From Oscillospiraceae bacterium (GTDB lineage Bacteria > Bacillota > Clostridia > Oscillospirales > Oscillospiraceae), in assembly GCA_017518225.1 (NCBI GenBank), contig JAFWVV010000056.1, forward strand, positions 1 through 48,081: a stretch of 48,081 nucleotides of DNA. Direction: 5' to 3'. The position numbers were made by a program, and so were the translations under genes. A model generated the notes under the pieces. The model did not search any database. It saw only the letters and a list, made by a program, of their open reading frames with translations, and was not told where the DNA came from. Below are positions 1-7,462 of the stretch, piece by piece; the first letter of the stretch is position 1, and each line of letters opens with the position of its first letter.

Positions 1-39
1 GCGTACCTCGCGCTGAAGCTGCGTCGCAAAGACGACTAA
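1..39 (+). CDS. 3' end of an unidentified gene
   Basis: The first 39 bases can be read as the last 12 codons of a protein ending LRRKDD followed by TAA. The charged C-terminus is plausible, but there is too little to identify a family. A third frame is also open here, so the assignment is tentative. Confidence 0.35.
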   Translation, partial: AYLALKLRRKDD

Positions 40-49
40 AACAAAAAAT

Positions 50-79
50 CCCGTGTCCGGATCGCCATCCGGACACGGG
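50..79 (-). terminator. Rho-independent terminator for the leftward gene
   Basis: A perfect 13-bp stem (CCCGTGTCCGGAT at 50-62 with its complement at 67-79) closes a 4-base loop. Reading leftward, the stem is followed by ATTTTTTG, a proper U-tract, so it suits the minus-strand gene ending at 233. Confidence 0.75.
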
Positions 80-96
80 AAACGGAAAACAACAAG

Positions 97-142
97 AAAG
101 GGACGGTTGCGAGCGTTTTTATGCGCCCGTAACCGTCCCTTT
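97..142. repeat. 12-bp inverted repeat hairpin
   Basis: AAAGGGACGGTT at 97-108 is exactly complementary to AACCGTCCCTTT at 131-142, with a 22-base loop. It ends in an A-rich/T-rich edge on both sides, so it may be a weak bidirectional terminator or part of a dispersed palindromic element. Confidence 0.6.
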
Positions 143-151
143 CAGCTTGTC

Positions 152-175
152 AAAAAAGTCCTTTGGGACTTTTTT
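152..175. terminator. Bidirectional terminator
   Basis: A 10-bp perfect stem (AAAAAAGTCC / GGACTTTTTT) encloses a TTTG loop. Six A on one side and six T on the other give a U-tract in either direction. It lies between the gene end at 39 and the leftward gene that stops at 233. Confidence 0.75.
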
Positions 176-232
176 GGCTTTGCTTTGCTCAGAATGACAA
201 TATCTGGGCTCCGGCTGATCCGGCGCGGCAGA

Positions 233-688
233 TCAGTCGTTCGGGCGCGGACGCAGCTCGTGCATAAAGCCGTTGAGCGCGGCGGAATGGATGTCGCCGC
301 CGACCACGCGCCCCTCATAGACGTACAGCGTTAGATACACCGTCTGCGTATAGCCCGGGTAGTTTTCAAGCTCATAGCTGTACTGCTGCAGCGTTTTGCC
401 GGCGTATGGCGCCAGATCGTAGCCGGCGGCTTTCATCAAGGCGTTGTAATCGGCCATCGCGCCCTCGCTGCAGTCCGGAATCTTGACCTCCTGCATTTGC
501 TCGCTGTCGGCTCGACAGACCCAGCCCAGCGCCTCGATAAAGGCTTGCCGCGCCTGCGCGCTGTCTGCATCCTTGCTGCCGGCGGACAGAAATTCTCCCA
601 GAAGCAACGCCGCAAGCAGCAGAAGAAAGGCGCCCAAAACGATCCATAGGACTTTTCTTCGCATTTTTTCACCAATTTTTTCGAGCAT
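233..688 (-). CDS. small membrane-anchored hypothetical protein
   Basis: This encodes 151 residues and I do not recognise a named family. The N-terminus has a basic stretch followed by a strongly hydrophobic segment (about residues 11-30), then a soluble, presumably extracytoplasmic domain with two cysteines (in VCRAD and PDCSE) that could form a disulfide. The C-terminal half resembles a small beta-rich sensor or lipoprotein-like fold (YLTLYVYEGRVVGGDI). The ATG start is supported by GAGGTGAGAGG directly upstream on the minus strand. It is a single gene between terminators to its left and the rsuA promoter region to its right. No enzymatic motif is visible. Confidence 0.7.
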   Translation of the reverse strand: MLEKIGEKMRRKVLWIVLGAFLLLLAALLLGEFLSAGSKDADSAQARQAFIEALGWVCRADSEQMQEVKIPDCSEGAMADYNALMKAAGYDLAPYAGKTLQQYSYELENYPGYTQTVYLTLYVYEGRVVGGDIHSAALNGFMHELRPRPND

Positions 689-850
689 ATCCTCTCACCT
701 CGTGATACAATATGGCGGCTGTGCGTTCCTTATGCCGGAAATCTCCGCTGCCATACGGGCAGGCTCGTTCGCCGGATTTACCTCCTTGTGAGGGCTTGAG
801 ATAATTCGTAGAAATTATAAATGGATTTTTGGCAATTATGACGATAGGAA

Positions 851-873
851 TTGACCACATTTTCGTGTATAAT
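851..873 (+). promoter_or_regulatory. possible promoter for rsuA
   Basis: A TATAAT (868-873) and a TTGACC (851-856) lie upstream of rsuA, but they are only 11 bases apart, so they cannot form one canonical promoter. One of them may belong to a weaker promoter. The region 689-925 otherwise shows no gene. Confidence 0.3.
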
Positions 874-925
874 AATTACAAACCAGTGACAACATTGCTG
901 GCTTCTTTGGGCAGGTGAGAGAAAG

Positions 926-1639
926 ATGGCGCAGCTTCGGCTGGACAAATTTTTATGTGATCTGGGACTGTGCAGCCGCAGCGAGGCGAGAGAGCGGATC
1001 CGCGCAGGGAGACTGTGCGTAGACGGCCGCGTCGTGCTTCGTCCGGAGCAGAAGCTCGATCCTGCGTGTGCGACGGTTCAAATGGACGGGCAGCCGCTGC
1101 GATACCGCGAGAGGCACTATTATATGATGGATAAGCCCGAGGGTGTCATTACGGCAACCGAGGACGATGCGCAGAAGACCGTGATGGATCTCCTGCCGCC
1201 GGAGCTGCGGCGGCTCGGCCTGTTTCCGGTCGGGCGCTTGGACAAGGACACCAGCGGTCTGCTGCTGCTGACCGACGACGGAGATTTTGCTCACCGTGTC
1301 ATTTCGCCCAAAAGCGGCGTGAAAAAACGCTATTGGGCGCTGGTGGACGGCCTGCCGGACGCGGAGGATGCGCTGGCCTTTGCGCAGGGGCTTGTGCTCG
1401 GCGACGGAACGCGCTGTCTGCCGGCCGTGCTGGAATACAGCGGTAAAAACGAATGCTTTGTCAGCGTACAGGAGGGGAAATATCATCAAGTACGGCGGAT
1501 GCTCGCCGCGCGGGGGATGCCTGTTTTGAAACTGCGGCGGCTGTCGATCGGCGCGCTGCGGCTGGATGAAAAGCTTGGCCCCGGAGGCCTTTGCGAACTG
1601 AATGATGAGCAGTTGTGCATGGTGTTCTTGGATAGATAG
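926..1639 (+). CDS. rsuA: RsuA-family rRNA pseudouridine synthase
   Basis: The 237-residue protein has an N-terminal S4 RNA-binding domain (about residues 1-50, RLDKFLCDLG) followed by the pseudouridine synthase fold of the RsuA/RluB/E/F family. The catalytic aspartate is Asp106 in GRLDKDTSGLLLLTDDG, and the MMDKPEGV and KYHQVRRM motifs of the family are intact. Length matches RsuA (about 230), so the likely job is isomerising one uridine of 16S rRNA, although RluB/F-type 23S specificity cannot be excluded. The ATG is preceded by a GGTGAGAG ribosome binding site. It stands alone and ends at a hairpin terminator. Confidence 0.9.
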   Translation: MAQLRLDKFLCDLGLCSRSEARERIRAGRLCVDGRVVLRPEQKLDPACATVQMDGQPLRYRERHYYMMDKPEGVITATEDDAQKTVMDLLPPELRRLGLFPVGRLDKDTSGLLLLTDDGDFAHRVISPKSGVKKRYWALVDGLPDAEDALAFAQGLVLGDGTRCLPAVLEYSGKNECFVSVQEGKYHQVRRMLAARGMPVLKLRRLSIGALRLDEKLGPGGLCELNDEQLCMVFLDR

Positions 1640-1672
1640 CTGAAAAGATTGGCGCATTTTCAAGCTGTTTTT
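1638..1672 (+). terminator. terminator after rsuA
   Basis: AGCTGAAAA (1638-1646) pairs with TTTTCAAGCT (1657-1666) with one bulge and is followed by GTTTTTC. The stem starts at the rsuA stop codon. Confidence 0.6.
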
Positions 1673-1725
1673 CACGGATAGAACAGATTTATAAAAAAAT
1701 TAACAAAAAACTAACTTCGTTTCTA

Positions 1726-1754
1726 TTGAAAATACCCGTAATATGCTGTATTAT
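1726..1754 (+). promoter_or_regulatory. sigma-A promoter of the ftsEX operon
   Basis: TTGAAA (1726-1731) and TATTAT (1749-1754) are separated by exactly 17 bases in AT-rich DNA. It sits about 60 bases upstream of the PucR-like gene and is the only good promoter seen before ftsE. Confidence 0.7.
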
Positions 1755-1813
1755 GTTAAAAAATCATTGTAGTCCTTTGGCGCTTTTTAACAATACGCAT
1801 GGGAGGGTATCGT

Positions 1814-2905
1814 ATGTCCAACAGAATTTTTCAAAATGTTATCGTACAAATGAAGGACAGCCTTGACCGGACGGTCGGCGTTGTTGACGATCAGGGGCTG
1901 GTTGTCGCTGCCAGTGAGCTTACGCTGATCGGCACAAGGCTGGTGGGCTTTCATGCGGATGCGATCACGGGCGCGGAGCGCCCGACGGCGGTGGGAGGAC
2001 GCTGCTGTTTGCCTCTGGCCTGCGCGACGCCCGGCTTTGACTATGCCGCCTTTGCCGACGGAAACGACGCGACGTCCCACATGGTTTGCGCGATGGCTGC
2101 CGTCGCTTTCAACGAGGCCAAGGAGAGCTATGAGGAAAAGCACAACAAGGCCGCGTTTGTCAAGAATATCATTTCCGACAACATCCTTCCCGGCGACGTC
2201 TACGTGCGCGCCAAGGAGCTTCACTTTGTCACCGACGAGCCGCGGACGGTGCTGCTCGTCCGACAGACGGCGAACTCCGACGTCGCGGCGGTGGAGGTGC
2301 TGCAGCGCCTGTTCCCGGATCGGCAGCAGGATTTTGTCATCAATATCAACGAGTCCGATATCGTCGTGATCAAGAGCGGCGGCGAGGAAGATCGCGATGC
2401 TGTCATGAAGGTGGCGCATGGGATCGGGACGGCGCTGCAGGAGGAACTGGGCGTCAAGTGTGTGATCGGCATCAGCACCGAGGCCGGGCACCTGAGAGAA
2501 CTTGCCGACCGCTATAAGGAAGCGCAGGTCGCCATCGAGGTCGGCCGTGTGTTTGACAATGAAAAGGATATCATCTCCTACGAGAGCCTCGGCCTGGGGC
2601 GTATCATCTACCAGTTGCCGACGACCTTGTGCGAGATGTTCCTCAATGAGGTGTTCAAAAAGAATCCCATCGAAACGCTGGATGAGGATACCATCGAGAC
2701 CATCAATCGTTTCTTTGAGAACAATTTGAACGTCTCCGAAACCTCTCGCAAGCTCTACGTACACCGCAATACCCTGGTGTACCGGCTGGAAAAAATCAAA
2801 AAGATTACCGGTCTTGATCTGCGGGAGTTCGATCATGCCATCGTCTTCAAGGTGGCGATGATGGTCAAGCAGTATCTGGACTCGCTCAGCAACACCAGAT
2901 ATTGA
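1814..2905 (+). CDS. PucR/CdaR-type helix-turn-helix regulator
   Basis: The 363-residue protein has an N-terminal region resembling the sugar-diacid/CdaR sensor domain (DRTVGVVDDQGLVVAAS) and a central GGDEF-like regulatory fold. It ends in a C-terminal PucR-type helix-turn-helix (about residues 300-360, VSETSRKLYVHRNTLVYRLE). This family normally senses small carboxylic or sugar acids and controls transcription. The ATG at 1814 follows GGGAGGG; an in-frame start five codons earlier lacks such a site. It is the first gene after the promoter at 1726-1754 and precedes ftsE by 49 bases, so it probably shares that transcript and may control it. Confidence 0.85.
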   Translation: MSNRIFQNVIVQMKDSLDRTVGVVDDQGLVVAASELTLIGTRLVGFHADAITGAERPTAVGGRCCLPLACATPGFDYAAFADGNDATSHMVCAMAAVAFNEAKESYEEKHNKAAFVKNIISDNILPGDVYVRAKELHFVTDEPRTVLLVRQTANSDVAAVEVLQRLFPDRQQDFVININESDIVVIKSGGEEDRDAVMKVAHGIGTALQEELGVKCVIGISTEAGHLRELADRYKEAQVAIEVGRVFDNEKDIISYESLGLGRIIYQLPTTLCEMFLNEVFKKNPIETLDEDTIETINRFFENNLNVSETSRKLYVHRNTLVYRLEKIKKITGLDLREFDHAIVFKVAMMVKQYLDSLSNTRY

Positions 2906-2954
2906 AACAGCGCGGGCGCGTTCCGCAAAAGCATATCCAGGAGGATACATAGTA

Positions 2955-3650
2955 ATGGTTGAAATGAAAGATGTGAAGGTGGTCTATCAAAGCAGCGATA
3001 CCGTTGCGCTCGATGGCATCAGCATGCGCATCGACGACGGGGAGTTTGTGTTTCTGGTAGGGCCCTCCGGCTCGGGCAAGAGCACGATCATGAAACTGAT
3101 TACCGGCGAAATTCGTGCAGACGCGGGAAAGATCACAATCAACGACTTCAACATGCGCAAGATCAAGCGCCGCAAGCTCCCGAAGGTGCGCCGAACATTG
3201 GGCGCGATCTTCCAGGACTATCGCCTGATCGAAAACATGAACGTCTATGACAACGTGGCCTTTGCCATGCGTGTGGTTGGCGCGCCGAACCGTGTGATTC
3301 GCAAGCGCGTGCCCTATGTGCTGGAACTGGTCGGACTGGATGGGCGGGAAAAGCGCATGCCCAATGAGTTGTCCGGCGGCGAGCAGCAGCGTGTGGCGAT
3401 TGCCCGCGCGCTCGTCAACAACCCCCGCATGATCATCGCGGACGAGCCGACCGGAAACCTTGACCCGGTGCGCAGCCTGGAGCTGATGCTCCTGTTTGAA
3501 AAAATCAACAAGGAAATGGGAACGACGATCATGGTCGTCACCCATGAAAAAGAACTGGTCAACGCCCTGGAAAAGCGTGTTATCACGATTGAAAACGGGC
3601 GCGTAGCCAGTGATGAAACGGATGTGTATTACGGTTATGAGCTTAAGTAG
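2955..3650 (+). CDS. ftsE: cell-division ABC ATPase FtsE
   Basis: FtsE is the ATPase of the FtsEX complex, which gates peptidoglycan hydrolases at the division site or side wall from the cytoplasmic face. The 231-residue protein has Walker A GPSGSGKST (about residue 36), the signature LSGGEQQRVAIARAL, Walker B MIIADEPTGNLD and the H-loop VVTHEKE, all intact. The length equals that of the family. The start has the ribosome binding site AGGAGGATAC. The reading frame overlaps ftsX by 14 bases, which implies translational coupling. The genes that follow encode M23 hydrolases, the expected partners. Confidence 0.95.
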   Translation: MVEMKDVKVVYQSSDTVALDGISMRIDDGEFVFLVGPSGSGKSTIMKLITGEIRADAGKITINDFNMRKIKRRKLPKVRRTLGAIFQDYRLIENMNVYDNVAFAMRVVGAPNRVIRKRVPYVLELVGLDGREKRMPNELSGGEQQRVAIARALVNNPRMIIADEPTGNLDPVRSLELMLLFEKINKEMGTTIMVVTHEKELVNALEKRVITIENGRVASDETDVYYGYELK

Positions 3651-4521
3651 AAGTGCTTATTTGATCCGCGAAGGTTTCCGCAGTATTTCCACCCACGGAT
3701 TTATGTCCTTCGCCTCGGTCACGATTATTATGGCCTGTCTGATTATTATGGGCAGCGTCTCCCTTTTGACCTTGAACATCGACGGGATGATCAAAAATCT
3801 GGAGGATCAGAACGAGGTCGTTGCCTTTGTGGATGAGGCTTATTCGGAAGAGGATGCGCGTGCGCTGGAAAACCGTCTGACGGCCATCGACAACATCAGC
3901 AACGTGCAGTTTGTCAGCCGCACGGACGCCATGAGCAACTTCATGGATAACTACTCTCGCGATCTGATGGTCGGCATTGACGAGACGGTCTTTCGCCACC
4001 GCTACGTGGTGCAGCTGACGGATATCGCGCTGATGGCGCAGACCAAGTCTGCGCTGGAGGCTGTGGAGGGCGTTGCGAAGGTCAACGCGCATCTGGACTA
4101 TGCGCGCATCTTTGTCACCATTCGCAACGTCGTTACGGTCGTTTCGCTGGTTTTGATCGTAATTTTGGTGTTTATCTCGATCTTTATTATGTCCAACACC
4201 ATCAAGCTTGCGACCTTTAACCGCAGGGAAGAGATCGCGATCATGAAAATGGTCGGCGCGACCAACAGCTTTATCCGACTGCCCTTTATCATCGAGGGCT
4301 TGGTTCTTGGTATCCTTGGCGGCGGTTTGGCCTTCCTGGCCGAGCTTGGACTGTATCAGCTCGTCACCGGCCGCGTGGTCACGTCTCTGACCGGAAGCTT
4401 TATCCGGGTCATCCCAATCACGCAGGTTGCGCTGCCAATGTTCATTGCCTTTATGGGCACCGGCATTCTGGTCGGCGTTTTCGGCGGTGTGAACGCGATT
4501 CGCAATTATCTGAAGGTATAA
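3637..4521 (+). CDS. ftsX: cell-division permease-like protein FtsX
   Basis: FtsX is the membrane partner of FtsE. The 294-residue protein shows the family topology: one transmembrane helix (about 22-46), an extracytoplasmic domain (about 47-163) that in other bacteria binds hydrolase coiled coils, and three further helices (about 165-187, 215-240, 262-284). The conserved cytoplasmic segment RREEIAIMKMVGAT is present. I chose the ATG at 3637, which overlaps the end of ftsE, because it gives the typical N-terminus; an upstream start at 3610 would add nine residues. Eighteen bases separate it from the next gene. Confidence 0.95.
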   Translation: MSLSRSAYLIREGFRSISTHGFMSFASVTIIMACLIIMGSVSLLTLNIDGMIKNLEDQNEVVAFVDEAYSEEDARALENRLTAIDNISNVQFVSRTDAMSNFMDNYSRDLMVGIDETVFRHRYVVQLTDIALMAQTKSALEAVEGVAKVNAHLDYARIFVTIRNVVTVVSLVLIVILVFISIFIMSNTIKLATFNRREEIAIMKMVGATNSFIRLPFIIEGLVLGILGGGLAFLAELGLYQLVTGRVVTSLTGSFIRVIPITQVALPMFIAFMGTGILVGVFGGVNAIRNYLKV

Positions 4522-4539
4522 GCGAAACAGGAGAATGAC

Positions 4540-6045
4540 ATGAACGCAAGAAAAGCGAAAAACTACATAGCGATTGCGCTGGTCTGCCTGTTGCTTTTGC
4601 CGCTGTGTTTGCGTGCGTTGATGCCGAAAGCCTATGCGGTCACGCAAAGCGATATCGACAAGATCCGGCAGGAGCGAGATCAGCTGACGCAGGAGCAGCA
4701 GGTAAGTCAGAAAAAAATCGAGCAGCTGAAGGAGCAAAAGGCCAGCGTTTTGGAGCAGAAGGAAGCGCTCGATGAACGCAATGCTCTGGCCAGAGAACAG
4801 CTGGCGCTGATCCACAGCCAGATTGAACTCTATGATCGTCTGATCGAGGAAAAGGAACAGGACGTTGCTGCGGCGAAGGAAAAGGAAGACTACCAACTGC
4901 AGCGTTATCGGGTTCGTGTGCGCGCTATGGAGGAAAACGGCGGCTATGACATGCTCAGTCTGCTGCTGTACGCTGACAGCTTTGCCGAACTGCTTGCGGT
5001 GACGGACGATATTCGTTTGATCATGGAGGCTGACCGCCGTCTGGAGGAGGCCTATGTCGCCGCCCGTGAGGAGCACGAAGCTGTTCAGGCTGATTATGAG
5101 GCGACCAAGAGCGAACTGGAAGACAGCCGCCTTGAGCTCAGCCGCGAGCAGAAGGAGCTGGAGAACATGATCCGGGAGGCGACGGATTTGATCGCCCTGC
5201 TGGATGAGGATATCGAAAAGGCGAAAAAGGAATACGAAGAGCTCGAGCGCGCCATGCAGGCGGCAGAATCCCAGATCGCCCAGTTGATTGCGGATCTCCA
5301 TCGCCAGCGTCAGGAAGAGGAACGCAGACGCCGCGAGGAGGAAGAACAGAGAAAGAAGCCGAAAGAGACCCCCGCCCCCGAGCAGACGGAGATCCCCGCC
5401 CCCGAGCAGACGGAGATCCCCGCCCCCGAGCAGACGGAGGCCCCGACCCCCGAAGCGACGGAGACTCCGGCCCTCGAAGAGACGGAGACCCCGGCGCCCG
5501 AGCAGACGGAGGCTCCGGCTCCCGAGCAGACGGAGGCCCCGGCTCCCGAAGAGACGGAGGCTCCGGCTCCCGAAGAGACGGAGGCCCCGATTCCCGAGGA
5601 AACGTCGCAACCCGTCGGTGTCGGCACGGGCAGTCTGATGTGGCCGGTTCCGAGCGGACACAACGTGACGAGTCCTTACGGCATGCGCATTCACCCAATC
5701 ACGGGCGAGGAAAAAATGCATACCGGCATTGATATCGACGGCTATGGCAATGAAGGCGGTGCGATCGTCGCCTGCGACAACGGCGTCGTGGTGACTGCCA
5801 CCTATGACAACGGTTACGGCAACTACATCATCATCGACCACGGAAACGGTATGCAGACCCTGTATGCGCACATGTCCGGCTTCGCGGTCAGTGCCGGCGG
5901 CACGGTGAGCAAGGGCGATACCATCGGCTATCTCGGCTCCACCGGCATTGCGACCGGAACTCACTGCCATCTGGAGGTTTTCGTGAACGGCGGACGGGTA
6001 GACCCGGCCGGATATTTTTCGGGAATCAATTACATTGATTGTTAA
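4540..6045 (+). CDS. secreted coiled-coil M23 peptidoglycan hydrolase with PAPEQTE repeats
   Basis: This 501-residue protein has a signal peptide (about 1-32, ending near PKAYAV), a long coiled coil (about 38-265) like PcsB/EnvC/CwlO-type FtsEX partners, ten octapeptide Pro/Glu/Thr-rich repeats (residues 278-357) and a C-terminal LytM/M23 domain. The zinc ligands look intact: His394 and Asp398 in HTGID, and His475/His477 in HCH, so it should cleave peptidoglycan cross-bridges or stems. It directly follows ftsX, which suggests that FtsEX activates it through the coiled coil. The Pro-rich linker is absent from the tandem paralogue downstream. Confidence 0.92.
   Translation: MNARKAKNYIAIALVCLLLLPLCLRALMPKAYAVTQSDIDKIRQERDQLTQEQQVSQKKIEQLKEQKASVLEQKEALDERNALAREQLALIHSQIELYDRLIEEKEQDVAAAKEKEDYQLQRYRVRVRAMEENGGYDMLSLLLYADSFAELLAVTDDIRLIMEADRRLEEAYVAAREEHEAVQADYEATKSELEDSRLELSREQKELENMIREATDLIALLDEDIEKAKKEYEELERAMQAAESQIAQLIADLHRQRQEEERRRREEEEQRKKPKETPAPEQTEIPAPEQTEIPAPEQTEAPTPEATETPALEETETPAPEQTEAPAPEQTEAPAPEETEAPAPEETEAPIPEETSQPVGVGTGSLMWPVPSGHNVTSPYGMRIHPITGEEKMHTGIDIDGYGNEGGAIVACDNGVVVTATYDNGYGNYIIIDHGNGMQTLYAHMSGFAVSAGGTVSKGDTIGYLGSTGIATGTHCHLEVFVNGGRVDPAGYFSGINYIDC
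5371..5610 (+). repeat. ten tandem 24-bp units coding PAPEQTE-type octapeptides
   Basis: Units begin every 24 bases from 5371. The first three are almost identical and the later ones diverge (PTPEATET, PALEETET, PAPEETEA, PIPEETSQ). All keep frame, so copy-number change would alter linker length without frameshift. Confidence 0.95.
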
Positions 6046-6056
6046 AGGATAACGGC

Positions 6057-7355
6057 ATGAATAAAAAGACACAATCCATTCTTGCGACCATCTTGGTTAT
6101 ACTGATGATCCTGAGCCTGCTGTTTGCATTAATTCCGAGCGTACATGCAGTCACGCAGGAGGAGATCGATCGGCTGAAGGAGAAGCGGGATGAGATCGCT
6201 GCAGAGAAAGCGAAAAAGCAGGCGGTCGTGGATGAACTGGAAGAAAAACGAGCCAGTGTTTTAGAACTCAAGCACGCGCTGGACGAGAGAAATCAATACA
6301 CGCGCCAGCAGATTGAACTGACCCTGGAGCAGATCGAGCTGTATAGCCAGATGATCCAGCAAAAGGCGGACGAGGTCGAAGTGGCTCGCGCGCTGGAGGA
6401 GCAGCAGCTCGAACGCTATCGCACACGTGTGCGCGCGATGGAGGAAAATGGAGACTTTGACTTTCTTGCGTTGCTGCTGAATACCACCGACCTCGGCGAG
6501 CTGCTGACCACGATCGATGACATTGGGGAGATCATGGAGAGCGACCGCCAGCTGGAGGACAATTACATTGCCGCGCGTGAAAACACGGAGCGCATCAAGG
6601 CCGAGTATGAGGCGGTCAAGGCTGACCTTGAGACCCGGCAGGGGGCGCTTTGGGAAGAAAAACTCGAACTGGATCGTCAGATCCAGGATGCGACGACGCG
6701 TATCAATGAACTGATTGAAGAAATTCAGCTTTGGCAAGAGCAAATCGACGAATTGGACGAGCAGCAGGAAGCACAGCAGGCGGAGATTGACGCCCTGGTT
6801 GCCGAGCTGGAGCGCGAACGCGCCGAAGCAGAAGAACGCCGCCGCCGCGAAGAGGAAGAGCGCCGCAGACAGCAGCAGCAGCAACAGCAGCAGGGCGGCG
6901 GACAAAGCGGTTCTTCCGGCACGACAGCCGGCAGCGGTTCTTTCGGCTGGCCCTGCCCGGGCTGGTATTACATAACCAGTAAGTTTGGCAACCGGCTTCA
7001 CCCGGTCTATCAGACCTGGAAATATCATTCTGGCATTGACATTGCGGCCAACAGCGGATCAGCGGTCGTTGCATCCGACAGCGGTACGGTCGTTTTTTGC
7101 GACTATAACGGCGGCGCCGGTAATATGATTACGATCGATCATGGAAACGGTTATTGCACACTCTATTTCCATTTGTCCGGATTTGCTGTTTCCAATGGTG
7201 ATGCCGTGAGCAAGGGACAGACGATCGGATATGTCGGCTCGACCGGCGTTTCGACCGGACCGCATCTGCATTTTGAGATCCGCTATAACGGGACCTGTAT
7301 TGATCCCGTTGAAACAGCAGGCTTCTCCGGCTTGAGTTATGCGGAGGATGCATAA
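6057..7355 (+). CDS. second secreted coiled-coil M23 peptidoglycan hydrolase
   Basis: A tandem paralogue of the preceding gene, 432 residues long: signal peptide (about 1-33, ending at SVHAV), a coiled coil (about 36-270) sharing the motif RYRTRVRAMEENG with its neighbour, a short Gln/Gly/Ser linker with an eight-Gln run, and an M23 domain. The zinc-site residues His324, Asp328, His403 and His405 (HSGID, HLH) are present, so it is predicted to be active. The ATG at 6057 follows AAAGGA and lies 11 bases after the stop of the upstream gene. Two hydrolases behind one FtsEX suggest divided roles, for example septal and lateral wall. Confidence 0.92.
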   Translation: MNKKTQSILATILVILMILSLLFALIPSVHAVTQEEIDRLKEKRDEIAAEKAKKQAVVDELEEKRASVLELKHALDERNQYTRQQIELTLEQIELYSQMIQQKADEVEVARALEEQQLERYRTRVRAMEENGDFDFLALLLNTTDLGELLTTIDDIGEIMESDRQLEDNYIAARENTERIKAEYEAVKADLETRQGALWEEKLELDRQIQDATTRINELIEEIQLWQEQIDELDEQQEAQQAEIDALVAELERERAEAEERRRREEEERRRQQQQQQQQGGGQSGSSGTTAGSGSFGWPCPGWYYITSKFGNRLHPVYQTWKYHSGIDIAANSGSAVVASDSGTVVFCDYNGGAGNMITIDHGNGYCTLYFHLSGFAVSNGDAVSKGQTIGYVGSTGVSTGPHLHFEIRYNGTCIDPVETAGFSGLSYAEDA

Positions 7356-7398
7356 AGGAAAAAACAGACAAAACACGATCAGTCCCATGGGGCTGACA

Positions 7399-7427
7399 GC
7401 CGGACAGCCCGTTTTGGGCTGCCCGGC
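7399..7427 (+). repeat. intergenic GC-rich hairpin
   Basis: GCCGG-A-CAGCCC (7399-7410) pairs with GGGCTG-C-CCGGC (7416-7427) around a GTTTT loop, with one mismatch. A smaller hairpin (TCAGTCCCATGGGGCTGA) lies just upstream. No U-tract follows, so it may be an RNA stabiliser or partial attenuator between the hydrolase and S41 genes. Confidence 0.55.
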
Positions 7428-7462
7428 TCTCGTGCTGAAAAGAATGAATTGGGGGTAAGATT

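Noticed and set aside
669-860. Small minus-strand frame overlapping the start of the membrane-anchored protein gene
   Set aside because: It overlaps the better-supported start, has no convincing ribosome binding site and no hydrophobic or conserved pattern.
5371-5610. Tandem repeats considered as a CRISPR array
   Set aside because: Units are contiguous 24-bp coding repeats with no unique spacers and keep the protein frame.
3643-6072. Long minus-strand open frame (809 codons) across ftsX and the first M23 gene
   Set aside because: It is the antisense shadow of well-supported genes; its composition is unlike a real protein (low-complexity repeats opposite the PAPEQTE region) and it has no ribosome binding site.
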